Positions 16,881-25,716 are shown, counted from the first letter of the stretch. The stretch is DNA of 64,000 nucleotides from Paenibacillus antri (GCF_005765165.1 NZ_VCIW01000022.1:1-64000); one strand, 5' to 3'. Translations and numbers: made by a program. The notes: a model not told the origin generated them from the sequence alone.

Positions 16881-18406
16881 CGCTTCAAGCCTCCCGTACT
16901 GTACAGCAGCAGTTCTTCCTCGTTCGCGCTGCGCGTCTCCAGTTCTTTCGCGACGGCGCCGTCGTACATGACGTACGTTCGGTCCGTCAGTCCTAAGATT
17001 TCCGATATTTCGCTGGATGCATACAAGACGCACTTGCCCCGGCGCGCCAGCTCGGCGATTAATTCATAGATGTCCCGCTTCGCGCCGACGTCGACGCCCT
17101 TGGTCGGCTCGTCGAATAGATAGACGTCGGCGTCCGCCAGCAGCCACTTGCCGATCGCCACCTTCTGCTGGTTGCCGCCGGATAAGTTCTTCACCCGCGC
17201 CGACTCGTTCGGCGTCTTGATGCCGAGCGACTCGACGAGGCCGCGGGCGGCGTCCCGCAGCTTGCCGGCGGCGATCCACGGCCCGGCGGTCGTGAACCGC
17301 CCGAGCGTCGCGGCCGTCAAGTTCGCGGCCACCGACTCGTCCACGAAGACGCCTTCGCGCCGGCGCTCCTCGGGCACGAGGGCGACGCCGGCGCGCACCG
17401 CGTCGTGCGGCGAGCGGATGCGAAGCCGCCGCCCGTCGAGCGTCACGTCGCCGGACGACGTCGGCGACGCCCCGAACAGCGCGCGGCACAGCTCCGTCTT
17501 GCCCGCGCCGACGAGACCCGCGACGCCGACGATTTCGCCCGCGCGAATATACAGGTCGACGCCTCTGACCTTGTCGCCGTCCCGGACGCCCTTCGCTTCG
17601 AAGCGCACCTCGCCGCTAGATCGCTGGATCGTCGGGAACTGCCCGCCCAGCTTGGCGCCCAGCATCTGCTCGATGACTTGCTGCTGCGTAACGTTCCGCA
17701 GCTCGTCCCGCGCGACGAGGCGCCCGTCCCGCATGATCGTGATGTCCTCGCAAATCTCATATAGCTCCGGCAGCCGGTGCGAGATGAAGATGACGCCGAC
17801 CCCGTCCGCCTTCAGCTGCCGGACGAGCGCGAACAGCCGGTCCGTCTCGCTGCTGCTGAGCGGCGCCGTCGGCTCGTCGAGCACGAGGAAGCGGCACTCC
17901 CGGGACACCGCTCTCGCGATGAGCGTCATCTGCTTCTCGGCGAGCGTCAACTCCTGCACCAGCTTCTTGGTCGACAGCGTCAAGCCCAGCCGCTCGAGAA
18001 TCGACTGCGCCGACCGATGAACGCCGGCCCAGTCGACGAACTGCTTGCCTCGCATCTCGTGCACGAGGCTTTCGAGCATAATATTTTCGCCGACCGTCAA
18101 GTTCGGTATGAGCGCCGTATCGACCTCTTGATAGACGATCTGGATGCCGCGATCCTTCGCGTCCTTCGGCGAGCGGATGCGGACGGCCTCGCCGTCGATC
18201 CGAATGTCGCCGGTGTAATGATCGTAGGCGCCGGACAGCACCTTCATCAACGTGGACTTCCCTGCGCCGTTCGCTCCGATGAGCGCGTGGGCTCGCCCGG
18301 CCTCGGCCCGGAAGTCGACGTCCGACAGCGCCTGCACGCCGGGGAAGGCGATCGAAATCCGGCTCATCTCTAGCACGCTAGTCTTCGATTCTCCCAACAA
18401 ACCCAC
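16877..18406 (-). CDS. RbsA/MglA-type sugar ABC transporter ATPase (two NBDs)
   Basis: A 509-residue protein with two nucleotide-binding domains. NBD1 has Walker A GANGAGKST (about 43-51), signature LTLAEKQM and Walker B RFLVLDEPTAPLS; NBD2 has GLVGAGKTE, LSGGNQQK and DVYLFDEPTKGVD. The NBD1 signature is degenerate, as is common in this class. A GTG start at 18406 was taken; in-frame TTG codons six and nine bases later are possible because the ribosome-binding site is weak. A strong hairpin separates it from the binding-protein gene. Confidence 0.92.
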   Translation of the reverse strand: MGLLGESKTSVLEMSRISIAFPGVQALSDVDFRAEAGRAHALIGANGAGKSTLMKVLSGAYDHYTGDIRIDGEAVRIRSPKDAKDRGIQIVYQEVDTALIPNLTVGENIMLESLVHEMRGKQFVDWAGVHRSAQSILERLGLTLSTKKLVQELTLAEKQMTLIARAVSRECRFLVLDEPTAPLSSSETDRLFALVRQLKADGVGVIFISHRLPELYEICEDITIMRDGRLVARDELRNVTQQQVIEQMLGAKLGGQFPTIQRSSGEVRFEAKGVRDGDKVRGVDLYIRAGEIVGVAGLVGAGKTELCRALFGASPTSSGDVTLDGRRLRIRSPHDAVRAGVALVPEERRREGVFVDESVAANLTAATLGRFTTAGPWIAAGKLRDAARGLVESLGIKTPNESARVKNLSGGNQQKVAIGKWLLADADVYLFDEPTKGVDVGAKRDIYELIAELARRGKCVLYASSEISEILGLTDRTYVMYDGAVAKELETRSANEEELLLYSTGGLKR

Positions 18407-18426
18407 CTACCGTCCGAACAGGATAG

Positions 18427-18455
18427 GGCGCCCTTATCCGAAGGACAAGGGCGCC
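18427..18455 (-). other. Strong intercistronic hairpin between binding-protein and ATPase genes
   Basis: GGCGCCCTT-A-TCC and GGA-C-AAGGGCGCC pair around a GAA loop. There is no T tract, so it is more likely a 3'-end stabiliser or partial attenuator that lets the binding-protein mRNA exceed the ATPase/permease mRNA, as known for many sugar ABC operons. Confidence 0.65.
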
Positions 18456-18489
18456 GCATAAGACAATCTATTATAACATGGAACTTTCG

Positions 18490-19593
18490 TTAGTTGGCGT
18501 TCGCTTCTTTTAGCGATTTCATCCAATCTTCTTCGAACGCGTCCGTCGTGCCCCAGCCCGGAATAATATCGGCGAGCGTCACCATGTTGACCGCTTCGGA
18601 CGACTTGTTCAGCGTCGCTTGGTCGATCAACGCCGCTTCGAGGTTGTACGTCGGAGGCGTCTCTTCGCCGGCGAGCTTCTTCGCGAGCAGGCGCACGTTG
18701 ACCGCGCCGATCATCTTCGGATCGACCGCCGCCGTAGCGACCCACGGGCTGTTCTCTTCCTGCATGATTTGCAGATCGGCGTTCGAGACGTCGATGCCGT
18801 AAATCTTGATTTCCGTCCGGCCCGCCTCGATCAAGGCGCGCGCCGCGCCGATCGCGAACGCGTCCCACGTCGCGAAGATGGCGTCGATCTCGCCCTTCGG
18901 ATATTTGGACAGCATCGCCGCGACCGCGTTCTGCGTGTCGACCGACGTATTCTCGTTCGCCACGCCGAACCGCTCCAGTTCCTTGATGTTCGGGTACTTC
19001 GCGAGCGTCGCTTGATATACCGCGTTGCGGCGCACCATCGGCGGGAAGCCGTCGACCCACAGGTAGACGATCTTCGCGTCTTCGCCCTGCTCCTTCACGA
19101 GCTGGTCGAGCGCGTATTGCGCAAGCGCCTCGTCGTCCTGCGACGTCAGCGTCACGCCTTCGACCGCGGACAAGTCGCCGGTGGAGTCGAACGCCACGAC
19201 CGGGATGCCCTTCTCCGTCAGCTTCTTCACCGCGTCGACCGTCGCCGGGTCGTCGCCGTGCGAGACGACGACGCCGTCGTAATCGCCGTTCGCCGCTTGG
19301 TCGAGCGCGTCGAGGAACTTCGCCGTATCGCCGTTCGCCGAGAACGTGTCTACGCTGAAGCCGAGCGATTCGCCTTCTTGCTTCGCGCCGGCGAGGAATT
19401 GCGCCGTATGATCGTCGCCGCCGATCTTGCGGATGACGTTCAGTTTAATATCGCCCTTCTCGGCGAGCGCCGCCGGAAGATTGTCCACGTCGAGGTTGCC
19501 GCCGGTCTGCGCCGCTTGTCCGCAGCCCGAGAGCGCGATGGCCGCAGCCAGCGTGATGCCCGTTATGTAACGAAGCTTCTTGTTGATGCTCAT
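18490..19593 (-). CDS. Ribose/galactose-type sugar-binding lipoprotein
   Basis: A 367-residue lipoprotein: MSINKKLRYITGITLAAAIALSGC (Cys24) then a periplasmic-binding-protein type-I fold (Peripla_BP_4) with DYDGVVVSHGDDPATVDAVKKLTEKGIPVVAFDSTG. The ATG at 19593 gives a compact signal peptide; another ATG 18 bases upstream lacks a ribosome-binding site. It delivers a monosaccharide to the downstream ATPase/permease. A perfect 9-bp inverted repeat over its promoter implies a dedicated regulator, which is not encoded next to it. Confidence 0.92.
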   Translation of the reverse strand: MSINKKLRYITGITLAAAIALSGCGQAAQTGGNLDVDNLPAALAEKGDIKLNVIRKIGGDDHTAQFLAGAKQEGESLGFSVDTFSANGDTAKFLDALDQAANGDYDGVVVSHGDDPATVDAVKKLTEKGIPVVAFDSTGDLSAVEGVTLTSQDDEALAQYALDQLVKEQGEDAKIVYLWVDGFPPMVRRNAVYQATLAKYPNIKELERFGVANENTSVDTQNAVAAMLSKYPKGEIDAIFATWDAFAIGAARALIEAGRTEIKIYGIDVSNADLQIMQEENSPWVATAAVDPKMIGAVNVRLLAKKLAGEETPPTYNLEAALIDQATLNKSSEAVNMVTLADIIPGWGTTDAFEEDWMKSLKEANAN

Positions 19594-19626
19594 CTCTAGT
19601 TCTACCCCCATGCATTTAATTACAAG

Positions 19627-19673
19627 TAATCCTATCGGATTTAAATCGAAACGTCAATAGTTTTATAGGATTA
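19627..19673 (-). promoter_or_regulatory. Promoter and 9-bp inverted-repeat operator of the sugar ABC operon
   Basis: On the minus strand TTGACG (19652-19657), a 17-base spacer and TAGGAT (19629-19634). TAATCCTAT (19627-19635) and ATAGGATTA (19665-19673) form a perfect inverted repeat with a 29-base interval. One arm covers the -10 box and the other lies just upstream of -35, a geometry that suits a repressor binding both arms. Confidence 0.6.
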
Positions 19674-19748
19674 ACGATTTCGCACGAATAACCGCCGCCC
19701 TCTTCACGAACAATAGCTTTGTCACAATAACCGCGGGGAGGATTCGCC

Positions 19749-19934
19749 ATGCTGGATCAATTGGAAAGCAATTACGACTGCTCGAACGCCGACGACGACT
19801 TGCCCAAGCTGCTGCAGGAGCTCGAGGAGTGGAGGTCGAAGTCCGGAAACGACGCCTCCAAGGAGACGATCGATACGATCAACCGGCTGGAAAATCAAAT
19901 CCACTTCATCCGGAACAAGTGCGGCATCCGGTAA
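19749..19934 (+). CDS. Small acidic hypothetical protein (61 aa)
   Basis: Sixty-one residues, MLDQLESNYDCSNADDDLPKLL..., largely helical and charged, with a heptad-like stretch near TIDTINRLENQIHFIRNK that could form a coiled coil. A strong GGGGAGG lies just upstream of the ATG and a perfect terminator follows the stop, so it is very likely a real single-gene transcript. I do not recognise the family and no function is proposed. Confidence 0.75.
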   Translation: MLDQLESNYDCSNADDDLPKLLQELEEWRSKSGNDASKETIDTINRLENQIHFIRNKCGIR

Positions 19935-19936
19935 TG

Positions 19937-19962
19937 AAAAGAGCGCCTTTCGGCGCTCTTTC
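19937..19962. terminator. Bidirectional terminator between the small ORF and ndh
   Basis: AAGAGCGCC and GGCGCTCTT form a perfect 9-bp stem with a 4-base loop; A run before and T run after. It serves the plus-strand small gene and, on the minus strand, the ndh gene ending at 19987. Confidence 0.85.
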
Positions 19963-19986
19963 GTCGTCGTACGCGCGAACGCGGAA

Positions 19987-21162
19987 TCAATAAGCGAGCG
20001 CGAACAGTCCTTCGATATGCGACAAGTACCGCGCGTTGCTCGCCTTCTTCATCAGCGAAGCGGGCGCGCCCTTGAGCTCGATCCCGTTCTCCCCGACGGA
20101 GCCGATGCCGTCCTTGCGGCCGAGGCTCGCCAGCGTACCGGAGAACACCGGGCTGAACGTCTGCAGACTGCCGCCGTTATACGTTGCCGCGATGTTCGCG
20201 CCGACGAGCTCGCCCATCTGCCAAGCCAATTGCGCCGTCGGCGGGTACGGACGTCCTTCCGGTCCGAAGACGACCGCGCAGTCGCCCGCGAGGAACACGT
20301 CCGGATGCGACACCGACTGCAGGTACTCGTTCACGGACGCGCGGCCGCGATTCACTTCGATGCCGCAATTCGCAACGAGCGCGTGCCCTTGCACGCCGCC
20401 GGTCCATACCAACGTGGAGGTTTCGATCGTACGGCCATCCTTCAGCGTTACGACGCCGCCGTTCACTTCGGTGATCGGCAGGCTCGTGAGGAACTGCACG
20501 CCGCGCTGCTCGAGGCTCGTCACCGCGCGCTGGATCAGCTCCGGCGAGAACATCGGCAGAATCGTCGGCATCGCTTCGACCAAATACAACGACACGTCGT
20601 TGAAGTCTACGCCCGCCTCGCGGCAGTAACCCGGGAGCTCGTCCGCGAGCTCGCCTACGAGCTCTACGCCGGTGAGACCGCCGCCGCCGATGACGAACGT
20701 CGCGTCCGCTTTGTTCTTCGAGACGCGGTACGCGCGAAGCTTCTCCTTCACGTGCGCGAAGATGCGGTTCGCCTCTGCCGCCGACTTCAGCGTCAGGCTG
20801 TTCTCCTGGAGGCCCGGGATGCCGAAGTAGTTCGTCTCGCTGCCGAGCGCGAGCACGAGCGTATCGTAATCGTAGGAGGAGCCGTCCGCGAGCGATACTT
20901 TCTTGCCGGCCGGGTCGACCGCCTGCACGGAGCCGATCTTCACGTCGATCGCCTTGCCCTTGAATAGCTTGCTAAGCGGCAGCGCGACGGCTTTCTCGGA
21001 CACGTTGCCCGCGGCCAAACGGTGAAGCTCGGTAATGATTTGGTGAGAATCGTATTTATTGATGACCGTAATTTGCGCTTCGCTCGCGGACAGATGCTTC
21101 CGCGCGGACAGCGCGCTTAATAAGCCGCCGTATCCGGCGCCGAGAATGACGATTTTTTTCAT
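19987..21162 (-). CDS. ndh: Type II NADH dehydrogenase (NDH-2)
   Basis: A 391-residue flavoprotein: FAD-binding GAGYGG at 8-13, NADH-binding GGGGLTGVELVGEL at about 158, and FAD contact VFLAGDCAVV near 290. NDH-2 moves electrons from NADH to menaquinone at the inner face of the membrane without pumping protons. Fifteen bases upstream lies a DUF1641 gene, the yjlC-yjlD(ndh) arrangement of Bacillus subtilis, where the operon is repressed by the NADH sensor Rex. Two Rex/Fnr-like palindromes upstream of yjlC fit that control. Confidence 0.9.
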   Translation of the reverse strand: MKKIVILGAGYGGLLSALSARKHLSASEAQITVINKYDSHQIITELHRLAAGNVSEKAVALPLSKLFKGKAIDVKIGSVQAVDPAGKKVSLADGSSYDYDTLVLALGSETNYFGIPGLQENSLTLKSAAEANRIFAHVKEKLRAYRVSKNKADATFVIGGGGLTGVELVGELADELPGYCREAGVDFNDVSLYLVEAMPTILPMFSPELIQRAVTSLEQRGVQFLTSLPITEVNGGVVTLKDGRTIETSTLVWTGGVQGHALVANCGIEVNRGRASVNEYLQSVSHPDVFLAGDCAVVFGPEGRPYPPTAQLAWQMGELVGANIAATYNGGSLQTFSPVFSGTLASLGRKDGIGSVGENGIELKGAPASLMKKASNARYLSHIEGLFALAY

Positions 21163-21176
21163 CGGTTGCGTCCCCC

Positions 21177-21611
21177 TTAAGACTGCTGTTTTCGTTCGCC
21201 GAGAATGTCCAAGTACGCTTGGCCGAAGCGAAGCATCCGCTGCAGCTCCGGATCCTTCAGCATCTTCAACATGCCGAACAAGCCGATCGTCGTCTCGTCC
21301 GTCTCCGCGCGGTCGTTCGCCTCGATCGCCGCCGAAGCGAAATATTTCGCTTTCTCTTCGATCGGCTTGAGCACCTCTTGGAGGCCGCCGATCGTATCTT
21401 GAATGAGCACGCGGTCGGTAACGACCTTCTGCGCCAAATCGTACGTCTTCGTCAGAAGCGCCGTCATCTCCGCCAGCTTCGGCAGGTTGTCGACCAGCGT
21501 CGTCAACGCTTCCTGCACTTCCGGCTTCAACAGCTGCTCGAGCACGTCAGGTCTCAGCGCGGACTCTTGCGTCACTACGGCCGGCTGCTTGTTCGCTACG
21601 CTTGCTTCCAT
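21177..21611 (-). CDS. yjlC: DUF1641 protein YjlC
   Basis: A 144-residue helical protein beginning MEASVANKQPAVVTQ, with the DUF1641 core (PEVQEALTTLVDNLPKLAEMTALLTKTYDLAQKV, then GLFGMLKMLKDPELQRMLRFGQAYLDILG). The start was set by AAGGAGTGGGAGAAG directly upstream; the earlier in-frame reading crosses the regulatory site at 21653-21670. It is the first gene of yjlC-ndh. The family recurs beside NDH-2, formate dehydrogenase and other redox enzymes, so a supporting role in electron transfer is likely, but its activity is unknown. Confidence 0.85.
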   Translation of the reverse strand: MEASVANKQPAVVTQESALRPDVLEQLLKPEVQEALTTLVDNLPKLAEMTALLTKTYDLAQKVVTDRVLIQDTIGGLQEVLKPIEEKAKYFASAAIEANDRAETDETTIGLFGMLKMLKDPELQRMLRFGQAYLDILGERKQQS

Positions 21612-21652
21612 TCTTCTCCCACTCCTTGTTGTGTCGGAACTGCCGGAATACA

Positions 21653-21670
21653 TTGTGAAAATCTTCACAT
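21653..21670 (-). promoter_or_regulatory. Rex-type operator, proximal, upstream of yjlC-ndh
   Basis: TTGTGAAAATCTTCACAT matches TTGTGAA-N4-TTCACAA with one end mismatch. It lies between the promoter and the yjlC ATG. TGTGA-N6-TCACA is also the Bacillus Fnr core, so the two regulators cannot be told apart by sequence alone; the yjlC-ndh context favours Rex. Confidence 0.65.
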
Positions 21671-21732
21671 AATAAGAAGTTCTCGTCCGACGTTCCTATG
21701 AATGATGTCCTTGTGAATAGTTTATTACATTA

Positions 21733-21744
21733 CAGACCGGTCTG
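21733..21744. promoter_or_regulatory. TetR-type palindrome in the yjlC promoter region
   Basis: CAGACCGGTCTG is a perfect 12-bp palindrome of the sort bound by TetR/AcrR-family repressors. It lies just downstream of a TATAAT-like -10 box (minus strand, 21746-21751). No TetR gene is in this window. Confidence 0.4.
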
Positions 21745-21752
21745 CATTATAA

Positions 21753-21770
21753 ATGTGAAATTAATCACAT
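21753..21770 (-). promoter_or_regulatory. Second Rex/Fnr-type palindrome upstream of yjlC-ndh
   Basis: ATGTGAAATTAATCACAT has perfect ATGTGA/TCACAT arms. Its centre is exactly 100 bases from the proximal site. It sits over the spacer of the probable promoter (-10 TATAAT at 21746-21751), a repressing position. Confidence 0.6.
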
Positions 21771-21832
21771 AAATAATATTTATAGGGGTGACAACCTTTT
21801 CGAACCGCATAAAAATTCCCAACGGCCGCCGT

Positions 21833-22945
21833 TTACGAAGCCTTCGTGGCTTTCCTCATCCTTTTCCACCAGACGATCAGAAACAACAGCGGGATGTACC
21901 CGGATACGATCCAGAACCCCACGTTCGAATATAAGTTCGCGAACCAGTCTATCGATTGCCGGTCGCGGATCCAAAACGCCAGCGCCAAATACCCGCCGAG
22001 GAACAACGGCAAAGAGACGCGGCGCTTGATCGGCAGCAGCTGTCCCGTTCCCCGGCAAGCCGCCCACAAGCAGATGGACACATTGACGAGCGCCTTCAGC
22101 AGCCATACGGAGACGACGAGATACTCCAATCGCTGCATGATCGGCACCTCGATCATCATCACGATATTCAGCGTCGGCCAGATGATATGATGGAGCTGAC
22201 CTTCCGAATAATACATCAGCGTGACCAGCATGACGAAAACATAGATGATCGTAGCGGCGCCGACGGCGGCATGCGTCCAGCGCTGCGATTCCGCCGGACG
22301 CTTAACGAACGGGTATAAGAATAGCATCGTCTCGAACCCGAGGTACGGGAAGGTCATCGTTCGAGCGGAACGAAGAATGTCGGCGATCGAATGCGTCCCT
22401 ATGGGCAGCAGATTCGCCGGGTGGATATACTTGAATGCGAACACGAACAGCGGAACGGTCAGCGCGTAAGGTATCGCCGTTCCCCAAAAGCCCATTCCGG
22501 TTACCGTCCGCAGACCGCCGGACACCGTGTAATACACGAGCAGCAACAAGACAACGGCAAGCGGATAAATATTGATTCTCGGGAACAACCACACCTGGAT
22601 GACTTCCAAGAAGATCCTGAAGACGACGAACCCGCCGAGGACGAAATAAACAACGAATGCCGCGTTCGCCGCGGTTCCGATCCATCGGCCGAAGTGGACC
22701 TTGTTCATTTGCACGACGTCCGCCGGCGACTCCGACGCATTCAATGCGGAATGCATCATCCACACGATCGCATGAACGCCCATTCCTACAAGGAGTACGG
22801 AGATCCATGCGTCATACCCCGCCGGCTTCAGGATCTCTTTCTGGAACTTTAAGACGCCGACGCCGACGATGCTGCAATGGATGAGGAAAAAAACGAACAA
22901 CGGAGAAATCAGGCGATTCTCCCCGATCCGGCGACTCCCGTTCAT
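21833..22945 (-). CDS. Spore germinant receptor B subunit (GerAB/GerKB family permease)
   Basis: A 370-residue integral membrane protein with about ten hydrophobic segments (VFFLIHCSIVGVGVLKFQKEILKPAGYDAWISVLL at the N terminus), the APC-superfamily fold of GerB subunits, which bind the germinant in the spore inner membrane. GGGAGGGGG precedes the ATG. It is the third gene of an A-C-B operon starting at 25590. A short AACGG-CGG-CCGTT stem followed by TTTTT (about 21803-21823) probably ends the transcript. Confidence 0.92.
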   Translation of the reverse strand: MNGSRRIGENRLISPLFVFFLIHCSIVGVGVLKFQKEILKPAGYDAWISVLLVGMGVHAIVWMMHSALNASESPADVVQMNKVHFGRWIGTAANAAFVVYFVLGGFVVFRIFLEVIQVWLFPRINIYPLAVVLLLLVYYTVSGGLRTVTGMGFWGTAIPYALTVPLFVFAFKYIHPANLLPIGTHSIADILRSARTMTFPYLGFETMLFLYPFVKRPAESQRWTHAAVGAATIIYVFVMLVTLMYYSEGQLHHIIWPTLNIVMMIEVPIMQRLEYLVVSVWLLKALVNVSICLWAACRGTGQLLPIKRRVSLPLFLGGYLALAFWIRDRQSIDWFANLYSNVGFWIVSGYIPLLFLIVWWKRMRKATKAS

Positions 22946-22970
22946 GGCTGCCCCCTCCCGTTCCGCCGGG

Positions 22971-24065
22971 TTATTCCCCGACGCCGGTCTGAAAGATGTT
23001 CAACTTTACCGCGACTTCCGTACCGACGGACGGGTACAGTTTTTGGAATTCACGTTCGTTCCAACGCCGATCCCGGCTTCTGACCATATCGCCGAATCCG
23101 ACGGGATCCACGCGGCGTTCCTTGAAATACTCCAGCAGCGCTTCGATCTCTCGCTCGATATACGCGGCCCCTTCGCGCTCCATCTTCGACAGCCCTTCGG
23201 GCGTTGCGAGCTTCACCTCTTCCGGCACTTTCCTCGCCAACGCTTCCAGCTCGATTCGGATCGAGATTTCGGGCACCGGGCGGACTCGCTTCACCTTGTA
23301 CTTCGCCTTCGATCGGATGGCCTGGATCGCTACGTAGCTATCCCGGGCTTCCCGCGGCTCTTCCACGGGAATGAGCATACTTCCGTTCATCCCGTTTTCG
23401 ATGAGCATCTTCAAGAGGAACGAATCCTTAAAGCCGATGACCCCGGCCACCCGGTCCTCCCGAAACAAGGCCGTCCCGCCGAGCTCCGGCGCTCCGTTCT
23501 TCGGGCGGAAGTACGGCATATACATATCGCGGCCTTCCCCGAAAAAGTTGAACAGAGACAAATGCAGATTCGTCGACGGAAGATTGCCGTTGCGAACGTT
23601 CTGCATCGCCATGTCGGACAACAGCGTCGATTCGTTGCGGTTCTTCGCCTGCTCCAACAGTTCGACGGCCTCCCCTTCCGTTACCGCGAGGATCATGCGC
23701 GTCGAGATCTTCGGATCCTTGCAGAACGTATCCAGCACGGTCCCGACCCCTTCCTTCGCGAACGATTCGCCGAATACCGCTAAGCCGATTTGTCCGTACT
23801 CCAGCGTTCCGTTCGACTTCATATTCAGGCTCGGAATCATGTTGAAGTGCGAGACGGAGTCGGTCTGAAGCAGTTCTACGTCGGCCTTGCTCTTCTTCGT
23901 ATAGAGCGGGATCAACACCGAGGACGCCTCCCCTTTCTCGGACAAGTCGAACCCGGCCGTCTGTACGAGTTTCACTTCATTGACGATGGCCTGCTCCCCG
24001 CAAGCCGCGAGCAGCGGCACGAGCGCGATCGCGGTCCCCAGGCGGCTCAAGCGTCTAATCCTCAT
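22971..24065 (-). CDS. Spore germinant receptor C subunit lipoprotein (Ger(x)C family)
   Basis: A 364-residue lipoprotein with lipobox LLAAC (Cys22), then the Ger(x)C three-domain architecture (FDLSEKGEASSVLIPLYTKKSKAD, C-terminal LLEYFKERRVDPVGFGDMVRSRDRRWNER). It is anchored on the outer face of the spore inner membrane. Its start overlaps the end of the A-subunit gene by 11 bases, with GGGGGAGG inside that gene, so translation is coupled. Confidence 0.92.
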   Translation of the reverse strand: MRIRRLSRLGTAIALVPLLAACGEQAIVNEVKLVQTAGFDLSEKGEASSVLIPLYTKKSKADVELLQTDSVSHFNMIPSLNMKSNGTLEYGQIGLAVFGESFAKEGVGTVLDTFCKDPKISTRMILAVTEGEAVELLEQAKNRNESTLLSDMAMQNVRNGNLPSTNLHLSLFNFFGEGRDMYMPYFRPKNGAPELGGTALFREDRVAGVIGFKDSFLLKMLIENGMNGSMLIPVEEPREARDSYVAIQAIRSKAKYKVKRVRPVPEISIRIELEALARKVPEEVKLATPEGLSKMEREGAAYIEREIEALLEYFKERRVDPVGFGDMVRSRDRRWNEREFQKLYPSVGTEVAVKLNIFQTGVGE

Positions 24066-25590
24066 CGGCGTCCTCCCCCGCTCGGGCCGTCCCGGGCTTA
24101 TACCTTTTACGCGATCGCGGATGCAAATATCCGGGCCGCTTGCTCGTCCATGGGAACGGCGGCCGGATGAGGCTGTCGTTCAAGTCCCCTACTCTCAAAG
24201 GATATACGGGGACGGTATACGGAGATCCCAAAGACGTTAATTTCGTTATATGTACCAGCAGGAAGCCGATACCGATGAATAAGCCGATCGCCCCCCATAG
24301 GGAGGACAGCACGATCATCGGAAAACGTAAAAATCGAATCGTATTGGACATCTTGTAGATCGGCGTCGTAAAAGAGGCCAATGCGGACAGCGCGACGACG
24401 ATGATGAGAATGTTGCTCGTAAGCGCGGCTTCCACGGCGGCTTGTCCGATGATAATGCCTCCGACGATGCCGAGCGTCTGCCCGATCTTCGTCGGCAGCC
24501 GCGCCCCGGCCTCCCGCAGAAACTCGATGGTCAGCTCCAGGAACAAGACCTCGAATACGGGAGGGAACGGCACGTTCATCCGCGAGTAGATGAGCGGCCC
24601 GAGCAGATCCTGCGGGATGACCTCGTAATGGAACGTCGTGATCGCGATGTAGAACGATGTGGCGAACAAGGAGAACACGACCCCGCTAATCCGGATGATG
24701 CGGAAGAACGACCCTAAAATCCAAGGCAAATAATAATCCTCGGGAGAAATGAAGAAGTCGTGAAGGGTCGAAGGACCGGTGATAAAATACGGCGAGCCGT
24801 CGGCGATAATCGCGACCTGCCCGCTGACGAGCGCATAGACGACCCTGTCCCTGCGTTCGGTCGTCACGAACAAGGGGAACGGCGTAGCCGATTCGTCCGC
24901 GATCATCTGGTCGAGCAGCGACGTATCGAAGATGACGTCGAAGTCGATCGCTTCCAACCGTTGCCGCGCCGTCTGCACGTTCCGTTCGTTCGTCACGCCT
25001 TCGATGTAGACGATGGCGACCCTGGACTTGGACATCGAGCCGATCGTCAGCTCCTTCACGACCAGCTGCGGGATGTTCAGCTGCATCCGCAAAAGATGGA
25101 CGTTCGTGTCGAGATCCTCGATGAACCCGACGTTCGGCCCGACCACGCTGAATTCGTTCTCGGTCGTATTGTCCTTTCGCATGCCGTGCAAGCCGGCAAG
25201 CGGGACTAAAGCGCATCGCTTCCGATCGCCGGTCCGGCGGACGAGCGCATGCCCTTTCAACAACTTAGACTGAATGACTTCGACGTTATCGGTCACTTCG
25301 ATCTCTTCCGTAGGAATCCATCGCGAGAAGCCTTCAAGGCTGCGGATGTCGTCCGATTGCGCCGCATGCCGCTGCAGCGGTTCGATCAATCGCTTCTGGA
25401 GATGCTCCTTATCGACGAGCGTTGCGTAATACGCGACGGTAAAATCTTCTCCGGCGGAAGGAATGCGCATCTCTTGAAAATCGGTGGATCGCTTCGCTTG
25501 TTCGATCAGCAAGTCGAGGTCGTCGAATTCGACCTGTACCTTCGACGCTTCCCCTTGGTCCGGGGAGGGGGCTTCTAGAGTCGCGTCCAT
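24055..25590 (-). CDS. Spore germinant receptor A subunit (GerA family)
   Basis: A 511-residue protein. The soluble N-terminal domain (about 1-290) contains the family sequence RTGDRKRCALVPLAGLHG and IVYIEGVTNERNVQTARQRLEAIDFD; four to five TM segments follow, including PFPPVFEVLFLELTIEFLREAGARLP and GGIIIGQAAVEA. It is the first gene of the receptor operon. The upstream terminator at 25677-25716 separates it from the FtsH-like gene. Such receptors trigger germination on sensing amino acids or sugars; the ligand is unknown. Confidence 0.93.
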   Translation of the reverse strand: MDATLEAPSPDQGEASKVQVEFDDLDLLIEQAKRSTDFQEMRIPSAGEDFTVAYYATLVDKEHLQKRLIEPLQRHAAQSDDIRSLEGFSRWIPTEEIEVTDNVEVIQSKLLKGHALVRRTGDRKRCALVPLAGLHGMRKDNTTENEFSVVGPNVGFIEDLDTNVHLLRMQLNIPQLVVKELTIGSMSKSRVAIVYIEGVTNERNVQTARQRLEAIDFDVIFDTSLLDQMIADESATPFPLFVTTERRDRVVYALVSGQVAIIADGSPYFITGPSTLHDFFISPEDYYLPWILGSFFRIIRISGVVFSLFATSFYIAITTFHYEVIPQDLLGPLIYSRMNVPFPPVFEVLFLELTIEFLREAGARLPTKIGQTLGIVGGIIIGQAAVEAALTSNILIIVVALSALASFTTPIYKMSNTIRFLRFPMIVLSSLWGAIGLFIGIGFLLVHITKLTSLGSPYTVPVYPLRVGDLNDSLIRPPFPWTSKRPGYLHPRSRKRYKPGTARAGEDADED

Positions 25591-25676
25591 CGCATGGCTC
25601 CGTTTTCGTAAAAGAGTGATAAGAAAGGTTACTGGGTAGTTTGCCGAGGATTTCTTGTTTTATGTAAATATATAGA

Positions 25677-25716
25677 AAGCCGTTCCGCATGCGGTATGCA
25701 TACAGCGGAACGGCTT
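25677..25716 (-). terminator. Terminator of the FtsH-like gene
   Basis: AAGCCGTTCCGC and GCGGAACGGCTT form a 12-bp perfect stem; on the minus strand it is followed by a T-rich tract. It ends 13 bases past the alternative stop at 25730 but more than 100 bases past the stop of the main frame at 25839, which supports the frameshift reading of the upstream gene. Confidence 0.85.
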
